DNA of 64,000 bases from Equus caballus (GCF_041296265.1 NC_091695.1:16289001-16353000); one strand, 5' to 3'. Positions 24,116-36,034 are shown, counted from the first letter of the stretch. The notes: generated by a model not told the origin, from the sequence alone. Program-made: numbers and translations.

Positions 24116-24657
24116 TGTGGAAGAGAAGATTTTAAAAGTCCTAAAATTATTACCTTGCAATCAAAAAATTAATAAGAAAGAGAATAACAAAAAAACTAAA
24201 AAACAATACTCAGAAATGCAAATAGGAAATTTAGTTCAAATTTTCATGAAAAAAACAGAATATGAGAGAAAAGTATGCTCATACCACATAAAAAAATTGA
24301 AGTCAATTTAATAAGAATGGTTGCACACTTTAAGGATGATGAGAAGACATATATTTTTATGTGCACTTTGTTAGAAATCTATTGATGTTATCTCAGACCA
24401 GGAAATTGAGTCTAACGATATCACTCTAAAAACCCATTCAAGGCAATTAAAGATTGGAGAAGAGCAGCAAAGGTAGCAGATGCACTTGAACTCTCCAATA
24501 AAAGGGATAAGATTTGTCTAAATAAGATAGGCAACTGGAAAACAAAAAAGCATGCGTTGTCCTTTAGCTCAAATAATACTTCCTTATTTTACTTTTCATT
24601 CACAGCCACCCAAAACAAGCCCCTCACTAAAGATCTCTAATGAAACCCTGAGTCTAG
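24116..24657. other. Intergenic, 3' flank of the OR5L-like copy
   Basis: A-rich DNA. The lysine- and asparagine-rich 64-codon frame at 24117-24311 is composition-driven. Nothing else recognised. Confidence 0.45.
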
Positions 24658-25592
24658 CTAAGAGAATAGCTTTTCAAAAGGCAGTTTGGATCCCAACACT
24701 TTCTTGAAAGCTTCTTTCACATCCTTGTCTTTCAGGCCATAGATCAAGGGATTCAGCCTGGGAATCACTGCAGTGTAAAACACCATGCCTGCTTTGCCAG
24801 TATCCACACTGTTGGAAAAACTGGGCCTGCAATAAGTGAAAAGTATGATTCCCTGCAAGACAGCAATCACTGTGTGGTGGGAGGCACAGGTAGAAAAGGC
24901 TTCGCACCTTCCCTCTGCAGAGCGTATACTCAGGATGGCGATGAGAATAAACCAGTAGGAAGTGAGGATGATCACAATGGTGACAATTTCACTGAAAGTG
25001 GCCCCAATTAATAATGGACATGACATAGCAAGCAAGAGTAAAGAGAGGGGGTAAATCACAAAAGAAGTGGTGACTACATTTGACCTACAGGATGGGATTT
25101 CAAGAGCTAAACACAAGTAAACCAAAGAACACACAGTTCCACAGATGTAGAAGCTAGAGACCAGGACCATACAAAATTTCTGGGACATGGAGAGCATGTA
25201 CAGCAGTGAACTACAGATGGGCAAAAAGCAGTCACAAGCCATCACAGTCAGCAGGAAGACCTCAGTGACTGCACACATGCAAAGCAAATAGATTTGCACC
25301 ATGCATCCCAGGAAGGAAACTGATTTTTCCTTGTTTAAGATATTGGACAGCATCTTTGGCACGATGATCACGGAATTGCAAAAATCCACAAAGGACAAGT
25401 GGGTGAGAAAAAAGTACATGTAAGTGTGAAGTCCAGAGCTGACCTGATTCAGTCCAATCATGCCCAGGTTGGCCCAAACTGTGACTCCATATACGAGAAG
25501 GAACAGAGGGAGAGAAAGACTCTCAGCTCAGGGTCATGTGATACTCCAGGAAGAATGAACTCTGTCACAGTGGTACCGTTCCCCTCCCTCAT
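24658..25592 (-). pseudogene. OR5L-like olfactory receptor pseudogene
   Basis: The ATG at 25592 gives MREGNGTTVTEFILPG, which lines up with the start of human OR5L1/OR5L2 as recalled, including N5. A one-base loss near 25505 in TM1 moves the frame; the rest then runs open from 25461 to a stop at 24658. That part reads LSFVDFCNSVIIVPKMLSNI (TM2), FLGCMVQIYLLC (TM3), EVFLLTVMA, TSYWFILIAIL (TM5), EAFSTCASH (TM6) and RLNPLIYGLKDKDVKEAF (TM7). The DRY box is decayed (ACDCFLPICSSLLY instead of [14 protein letters not shown]) and the loop-2 sequence has lost the usual INHFFCD block (VVTTSFVIY). Frameshift plus decay of key residues mark a long-dead copy. It and the next OR5L-like remnant are tandem relatives on the same strand, 3.2 kb apart. 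Confidence 0.9.
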
Positions 25593-26234
25593 TTCCACCA
25601 TATGTCAGGATGGGAAACCAAACGATGTTTTGCGTTTCTTCTAAAAAGAGAACAAGAGAGAAAACAACACATTTATATTAACTTTGGAAAAATATAACAT
25701 TGACAGTGATTTAAGATACAGTTGTCAAATAATTCAAAATTTTCAATGTCTCAGTGGATCTCACTGATCAAAATAAATTTAAGTATCAGCAGAAACCTAT
25801 ATGATTCCCAACTGTTATCTGCTATGATAAATTGGGTTGATGAATTAAATTAGTTGTTTTGTTGGAATCTGAAACAGGTTCAATGATTTTACAGCCTCAT
25901 GGAGATAAACTACTGTTCTTTGAAAAATGTAGCAATTTCTGTCCATGTAGGGTGACAGCTATTGTGATCCTATACAGTGTACACTATCTTTTTAGATTAG
26001 TTTATCAGTAGCATAAATTTTGCAGGGGGTGAGGAGGTCCTGTACAATTTCCATGCAGGGACTGAGACCAATTTTTTTGAGCTTAGTGGCTCACAATGAT
26101 TCTTTAACTCTAGAATTATGCAGAATGAAAAATAGAGAATTAAAATATATTCTAAAAGCCATCATCATTTTTACTTATCAAATTAGCAAAGTAATGTAGT
26201 TAATTATAATGATAATAATCTATGTCAATAATGA
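25593..26234. other. Intergenic, 5' flank of the OR5L-like copy
   Basis: AT-rich DNA, no gene or clear repeat recognised. The + strand frame at 25399-25644 is an antisense shadow of the receptor. Confidence 0.45.
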
Positions 26235-26356
26235 CTCAGAAAGATGTAACTGTTGTATACACTTTTCTGGAAAGCCATTAGGCAACGTATGTCCAAAATC
26301 TTAGCCCTGACGACAGTAAAAGCTATATGATATTTTTTATGAGAGGTTTTCTTCTT

Positions 26357-26721
26357 TTTTTTAAATCAGAATTTAAGTTTAAGTTTTTTTATTATTTTTT
26401 ATTTTTTTAAAGATTGGCACCTGAGGTAACATCTGTTGCCAATATCTTTCTCCCCCCCTTCTTCCTCCTCTTCTTCTTCTTCTCTTTCTTCTTCTTCTTC
26501 TCCTCCTCCTCCTCCTCCTCCTCCTTCTTCTTCTCCCCACAGCCCCTCAGCACATAGTTGTATATTCTAGTTGTAAGTCGCTCTGGTTGTGCTCTGTGGG
26601 ACGCCACATCAGCATGGCTTGATGAGCTGTGCCACATCCATGCCCAGCATCAGAATCAGCGAAACCCTGGGCCACTGAAATGGAGTGAGTGAGCTTAAAC
26701 ACTGTGCCATGGGGCTGGCCC
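26357..26721 (-). repeat. ERE-type SINE with expanded CTT/CTC tract
   Basis: Reverse ERE: 'aagattggcacctgaggtaa' at the tail side, 'gtgggacgccacatcagcat' in the body, 'gtgccatggggctggccc' at the head. The usual short pyrimidine stretch has grown into (CTT/CTC)n at about 26455-26535. Flanked by related repeats, 'gagaggttttcttctt' at 26341 and 'gagattttcttctt' at 26722. The 76-codon frame over it is an artefact of the tract. Confidence 0.88.
26455..26535 (-). repeat. Pyrimidine CTT/CTC microsatellite
   Basis: About 80 bp with only C and T on the + strand, made of CTT and CTC triplets, inside the ERE. Likely length-polymorphic. Confidence 0.85.
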
Positions 26722-27208
26722 TGAGATTTTCTTCTTGGTAAGCGATTACAATAAATATTTAATTACATTGATAAAATTGTGAAAAACTGTATCCAAAGCT
26801 ACATTTCAGCATTGTTTGTAATATTAACAATGGGAAAAATTGTTAAATTAGAGCAATTTTTAAAACATAGTGGATTATATCTAGAGTAGCAAATTATTAT
26901 GCTATCTGAAATTACATATTTGAGATGGCTAATTTTTTTTAAAGGATATTGAATAGTACCCTTGGTATATACATGTGGATGTAAATGAAGATGCATATGG
27001 AGAGGTATGAATACATATGATGGATATATTATGTATTATCACTTTTATTTGGCTACAATCCTAGAAAGATAAATCCTGTATCCACATTAAAAAGGAAGGA
27101 AGTGAAAACTTTCCCAAGTTCTCTCACATTGCTGGTTGGGGAAGTAGTTATGCTGCACATTCCACATAGGTGGAATCTACCATTTACGTCTGTCTAAAGA
27201 AAAGGAAA

Positions 27209-27409
27209 GGGGCCAGCCCAGCTCTACTCATTAGGCCATGTTGAGGTGCTGTCCCACATAGCACAACCAGAAGGATCTACAACTAAAATATGCATCTATG
27301 TACTGGGGACTTTGGGGAGAAGAAGAAGGGGGAAAAAAAAAAAAAAACAGATTGGCAACAGTTCTTAGCTCACGTGCCAATCTTTAAAAAGAAAAAAAGA
27401 AAAGAAAAG
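27209..27409 (+). repeat. Internally deleted ERE-type SINE
   Basis: The head 'ggggccagcccagctctact' jumps to the body 'gttgaggtgctgtcccacat', then 'ctactggggactttggggag'-like text, an A run, and 'cgtgccaatctttaaaaaga'. Part of the head is missing. Confidence 0.8.
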
Positions 27410-28189
27410 TCAAGTAGCTGGCTTACATTAACAAAAAAAGAAAGAAAAAGCAAACGGAAGTTGAGGAATTTTATTCTCTTCTCTCCTTCATACCCATGCC
27501 TTCAAATACACATGTATGATGAAACTGAGAGAAGAGATTTCGGACTGAAAACATAGTCTGATATTTTCTCCACATCTTGAGCTAATTTTAAAGTGGAAAC
27601 ATCACTTTCCTGAAGTCATGGTTTTTTCATTACCTCCCAAAAAAAAAAAAAAAAAAACTGAGTTATTTGTCATTTGCCTACTTCAAAGTTAAAACAGAAA
27701 AGTCAACTTGGAAAATTTTCTTCTTAATATTCCAGGCTGACAATAAGAAACTAATTGATGATAAACCCAAAACAAATCCCAAAGAATTCACCTCCTCTAC
27801 TGAGCAGAGATGGTCCACGTGGCCTGATTCCCCATAACCAGCTCAGAGGCGTATTAATTCAACTCTCAGAATTAGGGTGACAATTAGGCAGCTCCTCTAC
27901 AGTCATAAATTCTATATTCCTTGACAAAAATCAGTGTGGAAAATGGTAGAAAGAGAAGGAGAGAAAGACACATACAGTATCATTTTGTTTATTCTGTATT
28001 TCATGCATATCAATGTTTGTTACAGAGGAAATTGTTCTAATTTCACCAACAGTTTCTCAATACTAAAAGACAATGGTTATTAAATGATTGCAAATAGGTA
28101 TAAATGTGCTACTTATAATAAAATATATTACGCAAGAGAGACAGAAAGAGTGATGCAGAGATGCTGACAGACACAGAGAAACAGAGAAC
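27410..28189. other. Intergenic, nothing recognised
   Basis: No gene. A poly-A run lies near 27640-27657. Remaining sequence unassigned. Confidence 0.45.
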
Positions 28190-28320
28190 TAATTACATGC
28201 TGAGAATTATTCTAAGCTCTTAGTACATGACATGTAATTTAATTTTTCTAAGATTTCCGTGAAATAATTATTACTGAGTCCATTTTTCAGATATGATAGT
28301 ATCTGAAGTTCCAAAAACAC
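28190..28320 (-). repeat. MIR SINE remnant
   Basis: Reverse MIR order: 'gaattattctaagctcttag', 'acatgtaatttaatttttct', 'attattactgagtccatttt', 'tcagatatgatagtatctga'. Confidence 0.65.
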
Positions 28321-28818
28321 TGGACATTTCAATGAAAGCAACAAAAAATAATGATGGAAACAAGAAATAAACAGCAAACAGGATATATACATATATAGTA
28401 ATCTAATTCTGTTCATAAATGGACAAACGTTATGTTCATTGTAAAATAACAGGAAGTCAGTTTTGAATTGAATCATATTTTCCATAATAGATACTGAAAT
28501 AAAATGTGATTCTCCTGAGTTCTTCATTAAGCTTATAAAAATTTACAGCAAACTAAATGTGTATGTCTTAGCAGTCCACTAACCATACTAATTTAGGTCA
28601 TTTTAGATGAAATAAAGGCAAAGAAGTAGGCTTCAAACTTTGAAATATGCTCAATCCTACCTTTGTAAATGGAGGAGACACAAAGATAAGTGATTGAAAA
28701 AGACATTCACAACTACCTACCTCTTGACTGTTATCTCCACTCGAACACTGAAGCCCACTTATTTACCCCTCCACCAGCCTCCCCTTTGGGACTCTGAGTC
28801 CTGATAAGAAGATATTGT
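28321..28818. other. Intergenic, 3' flank of the second OR5L-like remnant
   Basis: No gene recognised. The 106-codon - strand frame at 28207-28527 overlaps the MIR remnant and has no family resemblance. Confidence 0.45.
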
Positions 28819-29330
28819 CTAGGAAAATATTTTGGAGCCCACTGCTTTTCTGAGAGCTTCTTTCATATCTTTGTTTCTCAAGCTATAGATCAGAGGATTC
28901 AGCATGGGAATCACTACAGTGTAGACACTGCAGCCACATTGTCAGTATCCACACTGTTGCCAGAACTGGGCTGGAAAAAAGGGAAAAGGATTGTTCCATG
29001 GAAGACAATGATGACTGTGAGATGGGAGACACAGATGGAAAAGGCTTTTCATCTTCCCTCTGCAGAGCACTTCCTTAGGATGATGATGAGAATAAAAAGT
29101 AGGAAGTGAAGATGATCATGATGGCGATGATTTCATTGAAAGAGGCCACAATGTAAAGCAATAGTTCAGTTGAGAGTTTCTTGACTCAGTGCAATCATGC
29201 CCAGGTTACTCAAAACCATGACTCCATAGATGAGAAGAAGCAGTAGGAAGAGGAAGACCCTCAATTCAGGGTTATCTGCTAATCCAAGGAGAATGAACTC
29301 TGGCGCAGTGGTGCCGTTCTTCTTGCCCAT
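28819..29330 (-). pseudogene. OR5L-like pseudogene with large internal deletion
   Basis: The start at 29330 reads MGKKNGTTAPEFILLGLADN, and continues PELRVF and NLGMIAL through TM1, close to human OR5L1/OR5L2 as recalled. Directly after LSQ (near 29190) the sequence is already at the end of extracellular loop 2/TM5 (STELLLYIVASFNEII, FTSYF), so TM2 to TM4 are missing: roughly 150 codons lost in one event. TM6 and TM7 follow in worn form with further frame changes, ending in [19 protein letters not shown] and a TAG at 28819-28821. It is a dead tandem relative of the OR5L-like copy 3.2 kb below it. The 61-codon + strand frame at 29230-29415 is an antisense shadow. Confidence 0.88.
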
Positions 29331-30039
29331 GTCCCCACTTTACTGGGATTGGAGAAAACTATTAGTAGTTATCCTCCATTATATGATCCCAAATTCAGTT
29401 CTGACTATCTCCTAAAAAGACACGAGAATAAGAAGGATAGTTAATGTTTTTCAGCAAAGAAATAGGACATTGCTTTTGGGAAGTTTAGGGAAAGCCCAGA
29501 CATTGTGGCCTACAAAGGCATAGAGCTCACACTCACAGATCACACAAAAGCATTCACATCCGTAAGAGTTTATATGATTCCTTAAAGTAGTCCTATACAA
29601 TTTAGAGCTTGAAAGTGAATCGTTAGAAGGACAGCACATATTCTTTAATTAGCCATATTATTTTACAAAGTTCAAATCTCTTTTTCTCTTTAATCAATAC
29701 TGGAGATACTGGGATCCCAAGAAATAATTTTTATAATACATAGTACCCTTTTCTGTTTTCCACTGAAATGAGGAGAAATATGTTTATTTAAAATTGTTAA
29801 CCCACAAGTGTTAATTTGTTCCAATGTGTTTTAAAAAGGGAAAGTAGCTTTTATACTCTAGATTAGCATTTTCTCTATGAAGTTAACATAGTGGTTTTGT
29901 TAATTATGCAATTCTATGCTGACCATTGTTCGTGGAATTGGTACTTGGATTCGAACCTCCTATAACTATGATTCTGAAGTCCTATAAAGAGCTACTTGAC
30001 AAATGAATTCACTGCTTTAAAACTATTTGTAGAACAAAT
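29331..30039. other. Intergenic, nothing recognised
   Basis: AT-rich 5' flank of the OR5L-like remnant. No gene or named repeat. Confidence 0.45.
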
Positions 30040-30335
30040 AAAAGATGTGAATATGAAAGTATTAACACAAATGCTTGCTGCTGCATTGCAGCATTATTTA
30101 TGTAAATAAAACAGAAATAAAGTGTCAAACAAGAGGGAAATGGCTAAAGTTATGGTACTTATATATTATGGAAAACTATGCAGCTATTAAAATTATATTT
30201 TTGAAGAACTTTTAGTGACCTGAAAAATAGCTATGATAAAATGGCAAGTTAAAAAACAGTAAGCCAGATTGCACAGACAGAATATTATATGTTTATATAA
30301 GTTGCATTGTATATTTAATCCTGACAACATCTATG
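30040..30335 (+). repeat. Old L1M 3' fragment
   Basis: The phrases 'gctgcattgcagcattattt', 'gtacttatatattatggaaa', 'actatgcagctattaaaatt' and 'aaaaaacagtaagccagatt' follow the L1M 3' end order in sense orientation. Confidence 0.65.
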
Positions 30336-30684
30336 AAACATAAATATTTTGTTGCAATTTTTTTTAAAAGCAATGTAGAAACATGCCTGAATTCTCACAA
30401 AACATAAGGTTTATGGAGTAGAGTGGAGAGGGAGGTTGTTATTTTTTAATAAGAGAAGGATACATTCAAGGCCTTTGACAAATAGAAAATGCCAATAGAG
30501 GGTGAGACCACTCTCACTTATTCTCTGACCCTTGGTAGACATATACGTGACTGTAGATGCACTAGTTAGTTATTCCTGGAGGAAAGAGAATCTGGACTAG
30601 AACTCAACAGAGCCAGGTATTTTCCTCATTCTTCAAATTATTTCAAAGAGGTGAAGGATATGTGCATAAAGAAATGCCAGTTTG

Positions 30685-30935
30685 GGGGTCAGCCCAGTGG
30701 TGTAGTAATTTAGTTCATGTGCTTTGTTTCAGCAGCCTGGGATTCTCAGGTTCAGATCCTGGATAGGGACCTAGGCACTGCTTATCAAGCCATGCTGCGG
30801 TTGTGTCCCACATACAAAATAGAGGAATATTGGCACAGATGTTAGCTCAAGGACAATCTTCCTCAAGCAAAAAGAGGAAGATTGGTAAAAGATGTTAGCT
30901 CAGGGCTAATCATCCTCACCAAAAGAAAAGAAATT
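30685..30935 (+). repeat. ERE-type SINE with TSD
   Basis: Sense ERE: 'gggggtcagcccagtggtgt', 'gcaagccatgctgcggttgt'-like body, then the doubled module 'agaggaagattggtaaaaga' and 'tgttagctcagggctaatca'. Flanked by 16-bp repeats differing at two positions ('aagaaatgccagtttg' at 30669 and 'aagaaatctcagtttg' at 30936). Confidence 0.9.
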
Positions 30936-31084
30936 AAGAAATCTCAGTTTGAAAACAAATAATTATTCTGATGGTATGGTTTCTCTCTTCAACAGCCAGT
31001 AAAACTGAGTTGCCTTATTCTGAATTCAAACCTTTTCCTGTTTTCAAGTCTAAGGATGAAAAATCAGGCTGTTGATTACTTATA

Positions 31085-31262
31085 GAGCAGTGGTTCTTAA
31101 CCAGGAGTTGTTTTGATCCTCATGAGACATTTGGCAATGCCTGGAGTCATTTTTCATTGTCACAATACGGAGGAGTGCTACTGACATCTAGTGGGTAGAG
31201 ACTAGGGATGCTGCTCAACACTATGATGCACACGACAGTCCACCCCTGCCCCCCTATCACCA
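31085..31262 (+). repeat. MER5A hAT DNA transposon
   Basis: Clear MER5A from its 5' end: 'agcagtggttcttaaccagg', 'gacatttggcaatgcctgga', 'gctactgacatctagtgggt', 'agggatgctgctcaacacta'. Sense orientation, non-coding. Confidence 0.88.
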
Positions 31263-31404
31263 CTGTGAAATATATAAATAGGTCTTATAAACTTTGCCTG
31301 TCTTATGCTCAAAAGCTCCTTCCTGGAGGGCATAAGGTCTGAAGCCACACCAGAGTTCTACCAAATATCTGAAAGAGGTGGGGATAATGAACTTTGTAAC
31401 TGAA

Positions 31405-31620
31405 AATAATAATAATTCCTCACATTTATTGGCCATTTCTGATATGCTAGCTACTGTTATGAATACAACTATTAAACACATTTCATCTTTATAAAAATAT
31501 GTGAGATTGATACAATTATATAACTTTATGAATGAGGTGACTGAAGCACAGTCAGGTCCAACTTCCTAAAAGTCACACACAGAATCACTGACAGAATCAG
31601 ACTACATGCTGCTTCTTGGG
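31405..31620 (-). repeat. MIR SINE remnant
   Basis: Reverse MIR order: 'tgctagctactgttatgaat', 'aacacatttcatctttataa', 'atgaatgaggtgactgaagc', 'aaaagtcacacacagaatca', 'cagaatcagactacatgctg'. Confidence 0.75.
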
Positions 31621-32696
31621 TTGTGACACACATATGACCCTGTGAAGAAGAGCAGGACTACTGAATGATGCTGGGATGGCATAGTCCTTACTCAATGCCA
31701 GAGACTATTAAAAGGGATTGCCTCAGGGATCTCTCCCAGGTCTGCCCCTTTTCTGACCATGTATTGTCTCCCTAAACCAACAGTATTCAAATCACTGTCT
31801 GTGATTTGTGCTCTTTGATATACCAAACATTTCAAGAATTCCATGGATGTATTTAGTTACAGGTAATCAGTTTCCAAATTCTCAGCAACCTATATATGTT
31901 TTCCTAAAATTGATCCATATGTTAATTTTCTGAATTTGAAGAATGTTTCTGGGTCTTCTTTCCACCTAGCACTCTCATGTTTCTATTTCTCTCATTTTTC
32001 AAAAGTGATGATTCCTCTTATTCGTTCTCGTTTACTATGTGAATTACCCCAATGAGGAAAACAAAAGCAAACTTCTAAAACCTAAGAACAATTTGAAATA
32101 CTGTTTTTCATGAATCTTGAAGATTTCTTTAATCAAGACACTTCAATCCCATGGTATGACTTCTTGACATAATTCTGGCATATAGTACATATTTCTTTCC
32201 ACAGAAAATGATGGCATTAGGCATGTGTTTTAGCCAACACAGTGATGTTTTGAAATCAGATATTTAGTAGATTGATGACAATATTTTTTAACATCTCTTC
32301 TTTTTGTTCTTAGTGCATCCTGAAACTACTGTCACAAAACCTATCTTCCTGCAGGAGAGAGTCTCATGACAGAAAAACTAAAAAACTATCTGTAAAGAGT
32401 ACCATTGTCAGTGAAGTTTCATGTCATCTGGGCCAACCACTCACAGGAGAGCTGCTTTGCTTACCTATTTGTCTTAGATTTAAAAACATGGCAGGTTTTT
32501 TTAAAAACTAATTTAAAAATAAATATTTTATTGAATTTGATTTCATGGTCATTATCCCTAAATTGAATAACATCAATATGAAGCTCTGAGTTTTGATGAA
32601 ATGTATTGAAAACACATACGATAGTGCTGTTTTAGTAAAATATTGTATTGGCAAGGTTCAATGCAATCAGCAGTATGTTAAATTTTCTAAACTTTT
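31621..32696. other. Intergenic, nothing recognised
   Basis: No gene or clear repeat seen. Confidence 0.45.
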
Positions 32697-32705
32697 TAAT
32701 TCCAT

Positions 32706-32941
32706 CTTTTTTTTTGAAGATTAATCCTGAGCTAACTGCTGCCAATCCTCCTCTATTTGCTGAGGAAGACCGGCCCTGAACCAACATCCGCGCCCATCTT
32801 CCTTTACTTTATATGTGGGACGCCTACCACAGCGTGGCTTGCCAAGTGGTGCCATGTCCACACCCGGGATCCGAACTGTCGAACCCATGGCTGGCAAAGC
32901 AGAACGTGGGAACTTAACTGCTGCACCACTGGGCTTGCCCC
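32706..32941 (-). repeat. ERE-type SINE, ERE2/3-like variant, with TSD
   Basis: Reverse ERE with 'tgaagattaatcctgagcta', 'gaggaagaccggccctgaac', 'gtggcttgccaagtggtgcc' and 'ccactgggcttgccc'. Flanked by 'taattccat' at 32697-32705 and 32942-32950. The 96-codon frame at 32757-33047 runs through it and is not a gene. Confidence 0.9.
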
Positions 32942-33393
32942 TAATTCCATTGTTTTAATCATGGTGCCTCCAAGTGGAATAACAGATATACTTAATTGTT
33001 ATATGATAAGATGTGGAAGGTCTTTTGGTAACCTTTTCAGAAATTAAGAAAGTGAGTGTTTCTAATGATTGCAGAACAAACCACTCCAAAACATATTAAT
33101 TAAAATAAACAACTAAAGATTATTGTGAGAAATTGGCACGTAACTTGGATGGAGTTGAAAGAGTTGAGTGATATTCCTATTTTAGCACAATCTCTGACAG
33201 TTTCTAGTCCCATTTCCATTTAATATGACCAAGCAGTCTCCATATTTTCATCTATTAAAAAGTGGAAATAGAAATGATGCTGAACCCTCTTGCTTTCTAA
33301 CATTGTGATATCTTTCCAAGGATACATTAATTAATTGAAATAAATAATCCAAACATATATTCATAATATTTCTCACACAAAGAATATTTCCAG

Positions 33394-33580
33394 GGCTCAG
33401 CCCCATGGCTGAGTGGTTAAAGTCCTGCGCACTCCACTTCAGCGGCCCAGGTTCACAGCCCAAATCCTGGGCGCAAATGTACTCCAGTCCCCAACCACAC
33501 CGTGGAGGTAACCCACATACAAAAAAAATAGAGGAAGATTGGCACAGATGTTAGCTCAGGCTTATTCTTCCTCAGCAAAA
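33394..33580 (+). repeat. ERE-type SINE
   Basis: Sense ERE: 'gctcagccccatggctgagt', 'cctgcgcactccacttcagc', then 'aatagaggaagattggcaca' and 'gatgttagctcaggcttatt'. Flanked by related repeats of 'aatatttcca' at about 33383 and 33584. Confidence 0.88.
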
Positions 33581-33595
33581 TAAAATATTTCCAAA

Positions 33596-35329
33596 AATAT
33601 TTTTTCAATTTTGATTGATTATATTTTATCCAAATTTGCAATGCAATTATATTTTAATTAGTGGTATAATTATTATTGAATCATTACAAGGTTAACTTAA
33701 TACAGAAAGAAAAACTTTTGATTTTGCCAAAAGCATTATGAAATAAAAAGTATGAATCTGATTAATAACGTTGTAGTGATCAATGGGAGGAGTAGGATTG
33801 AATGTAAATTCAGGAGAAGGGAAGGCACAAACATGACTGTTTTGGATGTCATTTATTTATGTATTCTAAATGGATATGCAATGGAAATTACAGTTTTTGT
33901 TATTTAAGTTTATGATGAAATATTGTATATGTAAAATTAAATTCTTCGAATATATACCTTTTCAAAACTAATTGAGAAGCGTATGACCAAAAGATGTGAA
34001 GACTACTAATATGAGTCATGTTGTATATAGAAGCAACAGAATCTACTATAAAGAATCTGAACTGTCACAACCTGATAATGGAAAACATATTGTATGCCAG
34101 TGTTTAATGGAAAGTGTGCTTCTGATATGTCTGGAGTCTTGAATGATTTCATGAATTCTATCAACAATTGCTTTTACAATGTTGGCGAGGTCACTTAAGC
34201 ATCATAGGCCTTGGTTTCTTCAAAGTAAAGGCAAACGGTTTGTGGTAATTCTATCAAAAAATGTGCTCATCCTTGGTGCAAGCAGGACAGAAGTAAAATA
34301 AACTTCTCTAAAAAAAGGCATTAACCATTACGGATTCAGTTTAAGATTAATATAAATAATTTCTTAATTTCAAAGAAAATTAGAAATTGCATAATTGCTA
34401 AATGTATAACAAAGATAAATTTGTAAATAGCTAGAGAAACAGAAGTCAATAGAAGAGAAAAGCATTCCCTCATCAGACATCCAATATCTAAAACACTATT
34501 TTATTTTTCCATATAGAATGGTTATTTAATTGATTCCTTATTATATAATGTATATGAATGGAACATTTCAATAATGAACATAAGGTTAAAATAACATGAA
34601 CATTCCAAATAACTTTATTGAATCCATATAAAATTGTTCCCCACGTTAGATTTTCTTCCTTACTAAAATACCTGGAAATTTATTTCTTCCATTATATTGA
34701 TGATTAGTTTGGAATTTTATCTAGACATATTGATTAAAGAGAAGGAGAAGGACGTATAATTTATTCAAGCATAAGTGAGTTATTAATGTTAAAGAAATCT
34801 AGAATTTTTAATTTACCAGATCAAATAGGTCTTAATAGTAATGAATGCCTGCTTTTCATTTTATTTTGAATAAAGTTATATAGGTGATTTGTTTCCAACA
34901 CTTGAGGTGACTCCAGACACTTTTTTTTTTAAGACGGGAGTTCAATTGAGAAGGATTCAGAAATTACCCTCATGTTCAGGAAAAAGAATCACGGAATTGA
35001 TCATGGTTTTGATGTGTTTATAGGCAGAATGAAAGTATGAAGTACAGATTGGGTTGATACCCTGCTTACTTTTTGCCTATAATATTTCTTGAGAGCCAAT
35101 CTATTATTTCTATGCCTCTGGTGGAGTCTATCACAGCTTATCATCCTACCATACTTGAGCTCCTTTGAAACACATTCAGAATAAAGGCCGTGTCTTATCA
35201 ACTTTCCATTCATGCCAAGTAACCTGTATACACAATAATATACACACACATGTGCATGTCATAAAGTATTCACTCAATAAAAAATTTGGTTCATCATTGA
35301 CTCAGTATTGCATTTTGACTTTGCCATGC
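33596..35329. other. Intergenic, no gene recognised
   Basis: AT-rich DNA. The 82-codon - strand frame at 35001-35249 has no recognised motif. Confidence 0.45.
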
Positions 35330-35595
35330 TTCCATCTTCCAAAGAAAACTCCTTGTTGAAATGTGTCTCCTAAAATTCTGACCATTCTGTTATTCAAGGA
35401 CAAATTCAAACAATACCTGTTTTATGAAGACATCTCTCTAATGTCCCTAAATGGATTTGAACTTTCCTTTCTCTCAAATTCTCCATGATAACTTATTATT
35501 TTCTACCTTATACAGTGACTACTTTTTTCACTGCCCTACTGTCAACACTAGATTTTACATTCTTTGAAGGATGAAGACTAGTCTTACTTTAACTG
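35330..35595 (+). repeat. Probable L2 LINE 3' remnant
   Basis: 'ttcaaggacaaattcaaaca', 'tgaagacatctctctaatgt', 'atacagtgactacttttttc' and 'tttgaaggatgaagactagt' follow the L2 3' end order in worn form. Confidence 0.5.
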
Positions 35596-36034
35596 CTATT
35601 TGTACTTTTACAAGAGAAATTCACATGTTTATTGAGAGCCTAGTGTACTTCAGGTATGTTATAAGAAAGGGGATAAAACTGCTTATTGAGATTACACAAG
35701 GTTTTACATATGATATGTATACCGTCTTTTTTTAAATATAGTCTTTTTATTCATCACAATCAGATTAAGAGCTAGTTTACATTATCTCAATTTTATAGAT
35801 TAAAAATTAAAGAGGAGAGAGATGGCTATTTTATTTTCCAGTAAGAGATAGAGCCAAGTTTAGTCTCTTTTAACTAAAATCCATGACTTTTCTATTGTAC
35901 AACATTAACTCTTCATAATTTTAAATTAATTAATTTAAAATCAACATTTATGGACACACTTTATTTACATATCAGGGACAAACTCTGTTAAAATAATATG
36001 CTTAATAAGAATATGCTTAATAATAATAATATGG
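35596..36034. other. Intergenic, 3' flank of the OR5D18-like gene
   Basis: AT-rich. Text at about 35620-35850 loosely recalls a reversed MIR, but is too worn to call. Confidence 0.4.

Larger units (their letters stand above)
26235..27075 (+). repeat. Old L1M fragment, split by an ERE
   Basis: The left part contains 'acttttctggaaagccatta' and the right part 'tacatttcagcattgtttgt', 'taatattaacaatgggaaaa' and 'aaaacatagtggattatatc', in the order of an L1M 3' end in sense orientation. The ERE at 26357-26721 sits between the two parts, so it inserted later. Confidence 0.55.

Noticed and set aside
24117-24311. Lysine-rich small protein
   Set aside because: Composition of A-rich DNA, no start context, no domain.
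25399-25644. 81-codon + strand frame over the OR5L-like copy
   Set aside because: It is antisense to the 5' end of the OR5L-like pseudogene and has no motif of its own.
26407-26637. Lysine/glutamate-rich frame
   Set aside because: Produced by the CTT/CTC tract in an ERE read on the - strand.
32757-33047. 96-codon frame with apparent Trp/Cys-rich protein
   Set aside because: It runs through an ERE SINE; very similar frames recur in other EREs (for example 44437-44664).
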